NCBI GenBank assembly: GCA_905373275.1
Contig: CAJPSI010000038.1
Location: 1 to 7,167 of the forward strand
Reading direction: 5' to 3'
Source: Candidatus Saccharibacteria bacterium UBA1103
Lineage (GTDB): Bacteria; Patescibacteriota; Saccharimonadia; Saccharimonadales; Saccharimonadaceae
Length of the DNA stretch: 7,167 bases
Shown here one piece after another: positions 1 through 5,877 of this stretch; within the stretch, counting starts at the first letter, position 1; each line of letters begins with the position of its first letter. A program made the position numbers and the translations under genes. The notes under the pieces were generated by a model that was not told where the DNA came from, made no database searches, and saw nothing but the letters and a program-made list of their open reading frames with translations.

Positions 1-40
1 GAAACTGCGTAATCATGCTTTATTTTGATTAGTTAGTTTC
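1..40. repeat. Imperfect AT-rich palindrome at window edge
   Basis: GAAACT (1-6) pairs with AGTTTC (35-40), and TAATCA (10-15) pairs with TGATTA (26-31). A 3x3 internal loop separates the two helices and a 10-base loop caps them. It may extend beyond the window. Neither strand shows a terminator-like T run after it. It could be the end of an inverted-repeat element or simply an intergenic hairpin; no function is assigned. Confidence 0.4.
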
Positions 41-44
41 ACCA

Positions 45-81
45 GCATCTGCTGGGCGGGCCGCAACACCCCAGCTGATGC
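45..81. repeat. GC-rich REP-like hairpin, copy 1
   Basis: GCATC-T-GCTGGG (45-56) pairs with CCCAGC-T-GATGC (70-81), giving 6 and 5 base pairs around a T/T mismatch. The 13-base loop contains GGGCCGCA. Loop and upper-stem words recur in the hairpins at 151-190 and 259-296, so this is one member of a dispersed palindrome family lying downstream of the Ppx fusion gene. Confidence 0.55.
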
Positions 82-150
82 GTTAGCTAGACCGGCTAGT
101 CATGACAAAATATGATTTATCCACCTTTTCACCTAGGTAGCGTAACGTTA

Positions 151-190
151 TGTATCCTGCTGGGAGCTGGGCAGGCCACAGCATGATACA
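151..190. repeat. GC-rich REP-like hairpin, copy 2
   Basis: TGTATC-C-TGCTG (151-162) pairs with CAGCA-T-GATACA (179-190), so two helices flank a C/T mismatch as in copy 1. The unpaired part contains GCTGGGCAGGCC. The 13-base word CAGGCCACAGCAT (172-184) reappears exactly at 3159-3171. The stem bases differ from copy 1 but still pair. Confidence 0.55.
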
Positions 191-258
191 TCGCCCATTC
201 CTTGCCTAAGGTTGAATAGATGAGCAATTATGTCCTCCCGGCAAGCAGTTTGCCCAAG

Positions 259-296
259 TATCAGCTGGACAGGCCGCAGCCGCCCAGGCGCTTATA
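259..296. repeat. GC-rich REP-like hairpin, copy 3, overlapping a stop codon
   Basis: TAT-C-AGC-TGG (259-268) can pair with CCA-(3 extra bases)-GCT-T-ATA (284-296). The loop contains ACAGGCCGCA, matching the core of copies 1 and 2. The distal arm overlaps the stop codon of the gene on the minus strand (292-294), so the hairpin would sit at the 3' end of that mRNA. There is no T tract, so protection or processing of the 3' end is as likely as termination. A short separate hairpin, GGCAA/TTGCC, lies at 240-254. Confidence 0.45.
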
Positions 297-1542
297 GTCC
301 AATTTCAGCGGGCATGATCTGCAGTATATATTCTTCAGGTTTCTCGGTAAAGATTATCCTCTTGCCTATGCCATGAGCATAGCCAATCTCCATAAGCGCC
401 GACGCCCCCACGTAGCCACTTTCGTCACAAATTATCAGCGCATCAGAATTGTCAATCATATCCAGATGGTATCGTTCTAGCTCAATCGGCGACATATTTT
501 CTTCACCCTCAAATTTAACAAAATCAGCGTCAGGATCTTTGGGATTCTTAAATCTCGGACTTAGAACCTCCACACCACTTCTCAGTAAATCTTGTTTAAT
601 ACTGGAGATATACGACCAGTGCTTACGATAACTACCGGTTAAGACGACCGAGCGATATTCTTGTTTAATAGCCCCGTCAATCATATTAGAGTCAGACGGC
701 ACTAGTTTTTCGACTTGAAACTTCTCGGCTATTGCCTGAGCGATTGCTGAGCAAGCTCTAGCGCCATGCATCCACAAAGGATTATCCGGCATGAGATTCT
801 CCAGTTCCTTGATGGATATTTTCTGATAAATCTCCTCATTCTTAGTAGCAAAGTCACCGGAAGAAATCGCGCAAGGGTGGGCAGGGTCGCTAAATATATC
901 ATTCGCCATTAAATTGTAGCCGGCTAGCCTCATGTACGTCAGTTCACCACCATTATAAATAGCGACCGGCGTAGCCGGCTTAGTGCCGGGCAGTTGCTTG
1001 CTTATACTATCGACGACCTCACGCAGAGTGTGTTTAGAGTACGCCTCATTAAGGAAGGGAAAATCATTCAGTACTGTCCCGACGCCAACCTCTAAGTTGT
1101 ACCTTCCGACTACTTCACCGGCTTCTTTAACGATTAATTCGGTCGAGCCACCGCCTATATTGATAAGTAGCAGTGGCACGCCGCCGGTGTATTCCGACGA
1201 CAGAGCTTTCTCCAGGTAAAAGCTTTCCAGCTCGTGCGACACAACATTGAAATACACCCCTGTCTGCTCGAAGAAATCATCAGCCAGACGATGATAGGCA
1301 GCCCTAGTTAGTCGTCGAAAAATAGCAGTAGCAAAGATCTTGACTCTGACCGGCTTATACTTATCCTTAGCTCGGTTAACGTAATCAATCAGCTCTTGCT
1401 TCATCTTCTCCGAGAGACCCACCTCCGAGTTGAACTCATTCTTAAATGGCAGGCTTTTTGTTTCTTTAAGTACGACACCATCATTACCGGTGCCATACAC
1501 CTTGACAGTTGACGACCCGACGTCGATATACAACTCTTTCAT
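292..1542 (-). CDS. Ppx/GppA-like phosphatase fused to nucleoside 2-deoxyribosyltransferase-like domain
   Basis: 416 residues. Residues ~1-290 resemble the Ppx/GppA (ASKHA fold) family, which hydrolyses polyphosphate or pppGpp: LYIDVGSSTVKVY (4-16) as the first phosphate loop, FATAIFR (70-76), and INIGGGSTEL (127-136) as the second phosphate loop. Residues ~295-416 form a second domain: SVVLTGSYR at its start, GVEVLSP in the middle, then SDALIICDESGYVGASALME followed by IGYAHGIGKRI. This is the pattern of nucleoside 2-deoxyribosyltransferase-like proteins, in which the Glu of the ExGxA motif (E385) is the usual nucleophile. I chose the ATG at 1540-1542 because GGGAGGT (1550-1556) sits 7 bases upstream; an in-frame TTG at 1558-1560 would place that Shine-Dalgarno inside the gene. 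The protein has no signal peptide or membrane segment, so it is probably cytoplasmic. It is transcribed alone from the promoter at 1603-1632. Ppx-like assignment is fairly sure, second domain likely, and substrate of either unknown. Confidence 0.85.
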   Translation of the reverse strand: MKELYIDVGSSTVKVYGTGNDGVVLKETKSLPFKNEFNSEVGLSEKMKQELIDYVNRAKDKYKPVRVKIFATAIFRRLTRAAYHRLADDFFEQTGVYFNVVSHELESFYLEKALSSEYTGGVPLLLINIGGGSTELIVKEAGEVVGRYNLEVGVGTVLNDFPFLNEAYSKHTLREVVDSISKQLPGTKPATPVAIYNGGELTYMRLAGYNLMANDIFSDPAHPCAISSGDFATKNEEIYQKISIKELENLMPDNPLWMHGARACSAIAQAIAEKFQVEKLVPSDSNMIDGAIKQEYRSVVLTGSYRKHWSYISSIKQDLLRSGVEVLSPRFKNPKDPDADFVKFEGEENMSPIELERYHLDMIDNSDALIICDESGYVGASALMEIGYAHGIGKRIIFTEKPEEYILQIMPAEIGL

Positions 1543-1577
1543 AATTTTTACCTCCCACAACAGATAATATACCTTTC

Positions 1578-1595
1578 GAACACTTCCACATGTTC
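1578..1595. promoter_or_regulatory. Candidate operator palindrome below the Ppx-fusion promoter
   Basis: GAACA (1578-1582) and TGTTC (1591-1595) are 5-base inverted half-sites separated by 8 bases. They lie just downstream of the predicted -10, where a bound repressor would block transcription. Five-base arms can occur by chance, so this is only suggestive. Confidence 0.2.
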
Positions 1596-1602
1596 ACAAC
1601 TG

Positions 1603-1632
1603 ATTATAGCAATAGCCTAGTAGACTTGTATA
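1603..1632 (-). promoter_or_regulatory. Extended -10 promoter of the Ppx-fusion gene
   Basis: Minus strand: a perfect TATAAT (1603-1608) preceded by TGC, that is TTGCTATAAT, a TGn extended -10. TATACA (1627-1632) serves as a 4/6 -35 with an 18-base spacer. The predicted start point gives a leader of about 55 bases. The same ten-base word TTGCTATAAT forms the promoter of the PRTase-like gene at 6123-6132. Confidence 0.65.
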
Positions 1633-1644
1633 GCATTTTCCATA

Positions 1645-1679
1645 CCCAAGCAAAACAGGGCGGTGTTGGCACCGCCCTG
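1645..1679 (-). terminator. Intrinsic terminator of the membrane-protein unit
   Basis: CAGGGCGGTG (1656-1665) and CACCGCCCTG (1670-1679) form a perfect 10-bp GC-rich stem with a 4-base loop. Read on the minus strand it is followed by TTTTGCTT, a proper terminator tail. It lies about 60 bases past the last stop of the unit at 1737. A second hairpin, CTGCGACC/GGTCGCAG (1695-1721), stands between that stop and the terminator. Confidence 0.8.
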
Positions 1680-1736
1680 GAGGCTTGTTGCTTTCTGCGA
1701 CCTCGCTCTACTTGGTCGCAGTCTTAGTTAAAGGGA

Positions 1737-2000
1737 CTACTGAAGATCTACGATCTGAATCTCTTCTCTATTCCGCTGCTCTGATTCATGTTCATAGTAA
1801 GCACGCTCACGACGACCTATCTCATCATCACTCCAACCTGAACGATCAGGTTTATCCGCCTCTTTACCGTGCGGTCTCGCACCGATATAATCATCCATAC
1901 TAATGAAGTCTTTCTCGCCACCGCTATCGCTTGGGTGATATCCGGTATCCTCACCCTTCACGTCATTCGGAAGCTCACCATCATCCCTCTGATCGGTCAC
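1737..2000 (-). CDS. Small acidic hydrophilic protein, unknown function
   Basis: 87 residues starting at GTG (1998-2000), overlapping the end of the preceding membrane-protein gene by 20 bases. An in-frame TAA lies a few codons upstream, so GTG is the only plausible start; GGGATGGG just before it may serve as a weak Shine-Dalgarno, and translational coupling is likely. The product is rich in Asp, Glu, Gly, Ser and Arg, with no hydrophobic segment, no cysteine and no motif I recognise; it looks largely disordered. The intrinsic terminator at 1656-1679 follows it, which supports it as the last gene of the unit. It might instead be the tail of the upstream protein separated by a frameshift, since the composition of both is similar. 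Confidence 0.55.
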   Translation of the reverse strand: MTDQRDDGELPNDVKGEDTGYHPSDSGGEKDFISMDDYIGARPHGKEADKPDRSGWSDDEIGRRERAYYEHESEQRNREEIQIVDLQ

Positions 2001-2865
2001 TAGCCCATCCCAGCTCTCTTATCCTAGCGTTCAGAGCTTGCTTCACCTTAGATTCTTTACTCTGCTTGAAGTAAGAAACGTCACCATTTTGCAATGCCTG
2101 TAACTCCGCATCAGTAAATGGCGGCTCCTCCCGCTCATACTCCCACTCATAACGATGCTCAGCACTGCGCTGTTCAGCCGCTTCACGTCTCGCCTTAGAC
2201 CTCGCTTCATACTCGTCTTTCTCTTGCTTAGCCCTGTCGAAGCGTTGCTGCGCCTCAGCCTCGGTATCATCAGCAAAGTCATCGGCGTTAATGCCGTACT
2301 TTTCTAGACATAGCATCTGATAGGTCTCCGGCGTAACGTGAAAGTACTCTTCAAATTCAGCCGGCGAGAGTACCCTGGCGCCGCTTGAATCAACGTCACG
2401 ACCAAGCGCTCTGTCGGCTTCATTGTAAACATATTTATCTCGGGATAAGTCATTGTCCGGCACCTGATCAAGATACTCCTGACGGCGCTGATTAGCTTGC
2501 TCTAACTCCTGTTCCTGCTCTTCTCTCGCCGCCTCAGCTACCCGCTGGTTCTCGACGTGCTGTTGATAGGCATGCACACCGCCGGATACAGCTAGAGTTA
2601 GACCGATGGCTACACTAGCCACCAGCTTCTTCAAGCGGGAAGCCTTGGCTTTATCAGCCGACTTCTCTACCTCAGTATCTTTATCTTGGTCGATGGCTGA
2701 GCTAGCTACATCGACTTTATCATTTACTTTAGTCTCGTCCCATTGAGACTTAGCTAGATCAGACGAGGAATCGCCTCCCCCGATCGACTGATTAGATTTA
2801 TTTAGTTCCACGAGTGATGGTCCTTCCGTAATATTATTAGATTTGCTGTATCCATACGGTAACAT
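1981..2865 (-). CDS. Single-pass membrane protein with charged coiled-coil regions
   Basis: 294 residues from the first ATG. Residues 1-78 are polar and Ser/Asp/Lys-rich. A lysine/arginine patch (KAKASRLKK, 72-80) precedes one hydrophobic helix (about 81-98, VASVAIGLTLAVSGGVHAY), so the positive-inside rule puts the N-terminus in the cytoplasm and the large C-terminal part outside. Residues 101-133 and 200-245 are very rich in Glu, Gln, Arg and Ala and look like coiled coils; between them lies a possible folded stretch with one Cys. I recognise no family. The ATG at 2863-2865 has no nearby Shine-Dalgarno. A GTG at 2809-2811 preceded by GGAAGGA would give 276 residues and fits the predicted TTGACA promoter better. 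It is the first gene of a two-gene unit. It may be an envelope or surface-attachment protein, but this is only a guess from topology. Confidence 0.75.
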   Translation of the reverse strand: MLPYGYSKSNNITEGPSLVELNKSNQSIGGGDSSSDLAKSQWDETKVNDKVDVASSAIDQDKDTEVEKSADKAKASRLKKLVASVAIGLTLAVSGGVHAYQQHVENQRVAEAAREEQEQELEQANQRRQEYLDQVPDNDLSRDKYVYNEADRALGRDVDSSGARVLSPAEFEEYFHVTPETYQMLCLEKYGINADDFADDTEAEAQQRFDRAKQEKDEYEARSKARREAAEQRSAEHRYEWEYEREEPPFTDAELQALQNGDVSYFKQSKESKVKQALNARIRELGWASDRSEG

Positions 2866-2884
2866 AAACGCTAAAGCTTGTCAA
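2856..2884 (-). promoter_or_regulatory. Candidate promoter of the membrane-protein unit
   Basis: A perfect TTGACA -35 (2879-2884, minus strand) is followed after 17 bases by TACCGT (2856-2861), which keeps only the three most conserved -10 positions. Transcription would begin downstream of the first ATG (2863-2865), which would favour the GTG start at 2809-2811. If the ATG is used, an upstream promoter not evident here is needed. Confidence 0.35.
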
Positions 2885-2912
2885 TTCTCCACCTACATTA
2901 ACACCTTATGCC

Positions 2913-3116
2913 TGTAATTTCCCTCCATACATAACCCGGGTTGGTACGAGTAGTACAGGTGGTCTCCTCAGGCTTGGCACCGTATAAACTACCACGTGCA
3001 CTGGATAGCTTACTGATATATCAACAGCCTTCGTCAACCACACTGTACTACTCGTACCTAGGACACTTTTGTCATCAAACGCAGGTTATAGGAGCAACGA
3101 GACTAGGGAAATTACA
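2913..3116 (-). repeat. Terminal-inverted-repeat element, copy A
   Basis: The outer inverted repeat is TGTAATTTCCC (2913-2923) against GGGAAATTACA (3106-3116). The inner, perfect 16-bp inverted repeat is GGTACGAGTAGTACAG (2943-2958) against its complement (3043-3058). The 116-bp inner part, read on the minus strand, aligns without gaps to copy B at 5934-6049 with about 98 identical positions. Identity is highest at the ends and in TGGTTGACGAAGGCTGTTGA and GCCTGAGGAGACC, and lowest in the middle. Size and ends fit a MITE-like element or a structured RNA. It sits 77 bp upstream of the membrane-protein gene and points the same way as that gene. Confidence 0.75.
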
Positions 3117-3151
3117 TGTACGTCAATGCTCTAGCCAGAGTAGCTCACTTA

Positions 3152-3183
3152 GCTTCCTCAGGCCACAGCATCCCAGCAGGATG
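3152..3183. repeat. GC-rich REP-like palindrome, copy 4
   Basis: CATCC (3170-3174) and GGATG (3179-3183) flank a short CAGC-type loop. CAGGCCACAGCAT (3159-3171) is identical to 172-184. Read on the minus strand, the ATCCTGCTGGGATGCTG...GGCCTGAGGA succession closely matches the right end of the insertion at 7135-7162. Confidence 0.5.
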
Positions 3184-3200
3184 ACCAACAACCAGGTTGA

Positions 3201-3234
3201 CAAGGAAAACGGCGCTATCTCGTAAGATAGCGCC
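3201..3234 (-). terminator. Intrinsic terminator downstream of the small membrane protein and recJ
   Basis: GGCGCTATCT (3211-3220) and AGATAGCGCC (3225-3234) form a perfect 10-bp stem with a 4-base loop. On the minus strand the tail is GTTTTCCTTG, giving a reasonable T run. It closes the minus-strand unit that ends with the 43-residue gene. Confidence 0.75.
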
Positions 3235-3258
3235 TGGGGTGGGTTGGTCAAGAAGAGG

Positions 3259-3390
3259 CTACAGCCTCTTCTTAATCTGATTTATTATTCCGTTCACGCC
3301 AGCGTTCACCCCCTTCCGGATGAGTCGGTTGATAACAACGATAATTGCGACGAAAACAATAAGAATAAAAATCGCACCCGCCGAGTCCAT
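3259..3390 (-). CDS. Small single-pass membrane protein, 43 residues
   Basis: ATG at 3388-3390 with a good Shine-Dalgarno, AAAGGGG (3397-3403), 6 bases upstream; TAG stop at 3259-3261. After MDSAG comes a strongly hydrophobic stretch, residues 6-20 (AIFILIVFVAIIVVI), then NRLIRK and a basic end (IKKRL), so the C-terminal tail should be cytoplasmic. The stop codon lies in the loop region of a 10-bp hairpin (AAGAAGAGGC, 3250-3259, with GCCTCTTCTT, 3264-3273), and a true terminator follows at 3211-3234. It begins 81 bases after the recJ stop and may be cotranscribed with recJ or read from its own promoter. No family is recognised. The start signal, hydropathy and terminator together argue that it is a real gene. 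Confidence 0.7.
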   Translation of the reverse strand: MDSAGAIFILIVFVAIIVVINRLIRKGVNAGVNGIINQIKKRL

Positions 3391-3451
3391 TAGAGACCCC
3401 TTTCACTAGCTGGCTGAACATGGCGACTCCACGCCCATACCAGATATCGCT

Positions 3452-3479
3452 ATAGTACCACCTATCGCCACTTAGTCAA
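3452..3479 (-). promoter_or_regulatory. Candidate promoter of the 43-residue gene
   Basis: Minus strand: TTGACT (3474-3479, 5/6 match) is followed after 16 bases by TACTAT (3452-3457). The -35 overlaps the recJ stop codon. The predicted leader is about 55 bases. It would allow the small gene to be expressed apart from recJ. Confidence 0.4.
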
Positions 3480-5235
3480 TATCTTCGCCAGTCAGCCTGA
3501 TCAGCCTGCCCTCGACCGAGACGTTACCTCGCCATTCGTTTAGCGACAGCTCGACCAAGGCGTCAGCGTAAACCGGCTCGGTTTCATCGCCCGGCATCAG
3601 GTCGAACTTACTCGCCCCATCGAAAGCAATCGCCCGCAAGCACCTGCCCTGAGTATCAGTGAAAGTGTATTTGACGTGCTGCTGCTCACTACCCATCAGG
3701 CGTCGCTCCGCCACTGTCACATGCCGTAGCAAGAAAGTAGGCACCGGGTTCCCCTGGCCATATGGCTCCAGCACCGCCAGTGTCTCTACCAGGTCCGGTG
3801 TAAGCTCGCTGAAGTTATCTAAGCTCAAGTCCGGTGGCGGGTAGAAATATTTCTGCTGGTCACCCAGGCCAAGTGACCGATAGTGCTGATTCACTGCCCG
3901 ACACCACTGATCCAGCCGGCTCGCCCGGACAGTCACACCGCCGGCCGCCGCATGCCCACCACCCTTGATTAGCAAGCTACTCGTCGCCTCAATCGCCGTA
4001 GCGATCGAGAATTGCCCGAAACTCCGCCCCGACGCCTTAGCCAGCTCATCATGACGACTAAAGATAAAGGTCGGCTTGAGCACCGCCTCCTCGACTTTCG
4101 AAGCAACGATACCGATCACCCCCTCATGCCAGCCGTCGCCCACTGCGATAGCTACCGGCTGATCCGTCTTGACCTGCTCTAACGCCTGAGTGCAGATAGT
4201 CTGCTGGATGGCCTTGCGCTGACAATTAAGCTTATCCAGCTCGGTGGCCAGCTGGAGCGCTCGTTCGTTATCCGTCGCCGTTAGTAGCTCTATCGCCAGA
4301 CGAGCACTAGCTAGACGCCCCGCTACATTCAGGCGCGGACCAAGCATATAGCCAATCGCCTGCGAGTCTACCTCCGTTATATCTAGCCCTGCTACCGCTA
4401 CCAGTGCCTTGATGCCGGGACGCCTGGTCTTCTGCAGCACCTTTAGCCCCCAGTAAACCAGCGCCCGGTTCTCGTCCGCCAAAGTCACGATATCACTGAC
4501 CGTAGCAATCGCCACCAGGTCAAGCAGCCACTTCTCCTGTCCGGTCGGCAGGTCATCGGGAAACGTCCGCCCTAGAGCTTCGACCAGCTTGAAGGCTACC
4601 CCCGCCCCACACAGGTCAAGAAAGGGGTAGAGTCGTCGCCGTCGATCCCGCAGGCAAAAACGCTCGTCATAGGCCTCGGGCTGATCACGCTGAATTACCT
4701 TCGGGTCTACCACCGCCACCGCCCGAGGTAAAGTATCACGAGGCGAATGATGGTCGGTAATGATCATATCCAGACCCAGCTGGTTAGCATAGTCAACTTC
4801 GTCGAAAGAGACTATGCCATTATCCACTGTCAAGACTAAGTCCGTACCGGCGTCATGAAGGTGTTTGATCGCTTCTTTATTCAGACCATAGCCTTCTTTG
4901 AAACGGTCGGGCACGTAGTAATCAACCGTCAGACCAAACCTGGGGAGCGCATCTAGCAAGATGGCCGCCGAGGCAGTGCCATCGACATCGTAGTCACAGT
5001 AGATAGTTACCTTCTGTTGCTTAGCTCGAGCTTGTTCCAGCCGCTTGACCGCCTGCTTCATGCCGGGTAATAAGAATGGGTCGTAGTCAGTCGCCCGATA
5101 ATCCGGCTGGAGAAATGCCCGCCTAGCCGAAGCCGTTTGATAGCCCCGAGCAGTAAGCAGCTTCCGAATGATGGGCGGAAGGTTAGCCGGCTTCCGCTCC
5201 GCCGGTTGACCCGCCGAAGGTGCTTTCGACGCCAT
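3472..5235 (-). CDS. recJ: Single-stranded-DNA-specific exonuclease RecJ
   Basis: 587 residues, close to the usual length. RecJ degrades single-stranded DNA 5' to 3' in recombination and base-excision or mismatch repair, using two metal ions held by DHH-family motifs. The motifs are visible: DYDVDG (81-86, motif I), VDNG (137-140, motif II), DHH (161-163, motif III) and SDI around D248 (motif IV). The DHHA1 region follows, with GDGWHEGVIGIVASK (366-380) and GGGHAAAGG (425-433). The C-terminal ~100 residues fit the OB-fold domain. All catalytic positions are present. An insert rich in Arg and Asp (about 181-204) lies before the PFLDLCGAGVAFK segment and looks longer than in well-known RecJ proteins. 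ATG at 5233-5235 follows the stop of the winged-helix gene by one base and lacks a close Shine-Dalgarno, so translation is probably coupled. The protein should act in the cytoplasm on single-stranded DNA. Confidence 0.95.
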   Translation of the reverse strand: MASKAPSAGQPAERKPANLPPIIRKLLTARGYQTASARRAFLQPDYRATDYDPFLLPGMKQAVKRLEQARAKQQKVTIYCDYDVDGTASAAILLDALPRFGLTVDYYVPDRFKEGYGLNKEAIKHLHDAGTDLVLTVDNGIVSFDEVDYANQLGLDMIITDHHSPRDTLPRAVAVVDPKVIQRDQPEAYDERFCLRDRRRRLYPFLDLCGAGVAFKLVEALGRTFPDDLPTGQEKWLLDLVAIATVSDIVTLADENRALVYWGLKVLQKTRRPGIKALVAVAGLDITEVDSQAIGYMLGPRLNVAGRLASARLAIELLTATDNERALQLATELDKLNCQRKAIQQTICTQALEQVKTDQPVAIAVGDGWHEGVIGIVASKVEEAVLKPTFIFSRHDELAKASGRSFGQFSIATAIEATSSLLIKGGGHAAAGGVTVRASRLDQWCRAVNQHYRSLGLGDQQKYFYPPPDLSLDNFSELTPDLVETLAVLEPYGQGNPVPTFLLRHVTVAERRLMGSEQQHVKYTFTDTQGRCLRAIAFDGASKFDLMPGDETEPVYADALVELSLNEWRGNVSVEGRLIRLTGEDID

Positions 5236-5236
5236 C

Positions 5237-5557
5237 TTAATGGCTAATCATCTCACCGCCACTATTGCGGCTATTGCGCTGACGATTATTAGATAGTTGC
5301 TGCGACTTGATAACTATCGCTTGCAGCTCCTTAAAGATCGGGAAGCTCTTATTAGTTGAGAAGACTTTGGTGTTGCCCCGTTTCTCCGAGACTAAGAAGC
5401 CTGCTTTCTCCAGCCGGCGCAGCTCCCGCTGGATGTTGCCGGGGTCTTCTTTGATCAATTTAGCCAGCCCTCGCACGTGTGTTTTGAAATCCGGGTACTT
5501 AGCATAGACCACTACGATCTTACGCCTAACCCGTGATGTTATAAACACATCGAGCAT
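5237..5557 (-). CDS. Winged-helix DNA-binding protein, ArsR-like
   Basis: 106 residues. The first ~80 have the layout of an ArsR/MNT-associated winged helix: helices in FITSRVRRKIVVVYAKYP, then VRGLAKLI and PGNIQRELRRLEKAGFL as the helix-turn-helix with recognition helix, and SEKRGNTKVFSTN as the wing. The last ~20 residues (SNNRQRNSRNSGG) are polar and probably disordered. No metal-binding cysteines are visible, so metal sensing is unlikely. ATG at 5555-5557 has AAGGGGG (5564-5570) 6 bases upstream, a strong start signal. The gene is one base ahead of recJ, so the two are almost certainly one transcript, which suggests a regulator of recJ or its own unit, or a DNA-binding partner. A weak -10, CATAAT (5620-5625, minus strand), lies about 60 bases upstream, without a convincing -35. 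Confidence 0.85.
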   Translation of the reverse strand: MLDVFITSRVRRKIVVVYAKYPDFKTHVRGLAKLIKEDPGNIQRELRRLEKAGFLVSEKRGNTKVFSTNKSFPIFKELQAIVIKSQQLSNNRQRNSRNSGGEMISH

Positions 5558-5687
5558 CTATATCCCCCTTCTTCCCTATCTAATGTATCAGTCTTATGCT
5601 TTGGCTGATCTTGTTGTAAATTATGTTAGCAGAAAGCCCGGGCTATCGCAAGGTCAAAAGATTGAGTCATATCGCACCTGTAACTTA

Positions 5688-5709
5688 GAGCAGACCGTAT
5701 GGTCTCCTC
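5688..5709. repeat. Short hairpin overlapping the CTCCTCA box
   Basis: GAG-C-AGACC (5688-5696) and GGTCT-C-CTC (5701-5709) pair around a GTAT loop with one C/C mismatch. The right arm includes GGTCTCCTCA, a ten-base word also present inside element A (2961-2970) and, complemented, in elements B and C. It may be a remnant of that element. Confidence 0.35.
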
Positions 5710-5731
5710 AGTTCTACTGCTTAGCCAGCTC

Positions 5732-5854
5732 CTCACTCTTCGTCTCGTCATCATTTCCTTCAGACCCGCCTGGCTGGCTCGTGTGCTGCTGAGCTTCAAG
5801 CGCACACAGTCTTCAGGAAATGACTGACGCAGACGAAGGACGAAAGACACCCTT
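5732..5854 (+). repeat. 123-bp hairpin repeat D with conserved secondary structure
   Basis: Near-identical, ungapped, to 6811-6933: 118 of 123 positions match. The lower stem is long: 5738-5745 pairs with 5831-5838, 5746-5750 with 5825-5829 and 5751-5758 with 5816-5823, broken only by single unpaired C bases at 5824 and 5830. AGAC/GTCT (5762-5765/5809-5812) and an apical helix GTGTGC/GCACAC (5781-5786/5802-5807) continue it, with GCT/AGC (5788-5790/5799-5801) above a bulged T. Four of the five differences from D' form two compensatory pair changes in the apical helix. This supports a structured RNA or a folded DNA site; which of these is not decided by the sequence. I do not recognise an RNA family. 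Confidence 0.75.
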
Positions 5855-5877
5855 TGGGGCGTAAGGAAGGTTATGTC

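Larger units (their letters stand above)
2866..3258. other. Intergenic stretch of 393 bp, repeat-rich
   Basis: No convincing gene lies here. It holds, in order, the -35 of the membrane-protein unit, inverted-repeat element A (2913-3116), a GC-rich palindrome (3152-3183), a minus-strand terminator (3201-3234) and the hairpin around the stop of the 43-residue gene (3250-3273). A plus-strand open frame across 2941-3225 is made of repeat sequence and is not called. Confidence 0.7.

Noticed and set aside
1..300. CRISPR array
   Set aside because: The three repeated motifs are about 100 bases apart, imperfect and each within its own palindrome; there are no uniform short spacers and no cas genes.
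1540..1560. TTG start for the Ppx-fusion gene
   Set aside because: The in-frame TTG would put the strong GGGAGGT Shine-Dalgarno inside the gene, while the ATG at 1540-1542 is spaced ideally from it and matches the usual family N-terminus.
1981..1983. Alternative genetic code with TGA as glycine
   Set aside because: TGA ends the membrane-protein frame near an overlapping gene start, and no gene here contains in-frame TGA codons at conserved positions.
2941..3225. Plus-strand open frame of 94 codons
   Set aside because: It runs through element A, the GC-rich palindrome and the terminator, has no start signal and resembles no protein.
5583..5792. Plus-strand open frame of 69 codons
   Set aside because: It covers the leader of the divergent winged-helix gene and half of repeat D; no Shine-Dalgarno and no conserved sequence outside the repeat.
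5626..5850. Minus-strand open frame across repeat D, with a paralogous frame at 6717-6929 sharing about 40 residues
   Set aside because: The shared peptide is simply the repeat translated. Of the five base differences, four change the protein (V to A by two bases, T to A, K to R) and they are explained by keeping base pairs, not amino acids. Neither frame has a properly spaced Shine-Dalgarno.
5732..5854. Integron attC site
   Set aside because: Single unpaired bases in a long imperfect hairpin and the gene-between-repeats layout recall attC sites, but the GTT/AAC core ends are absent and no integrase is seen in the window.
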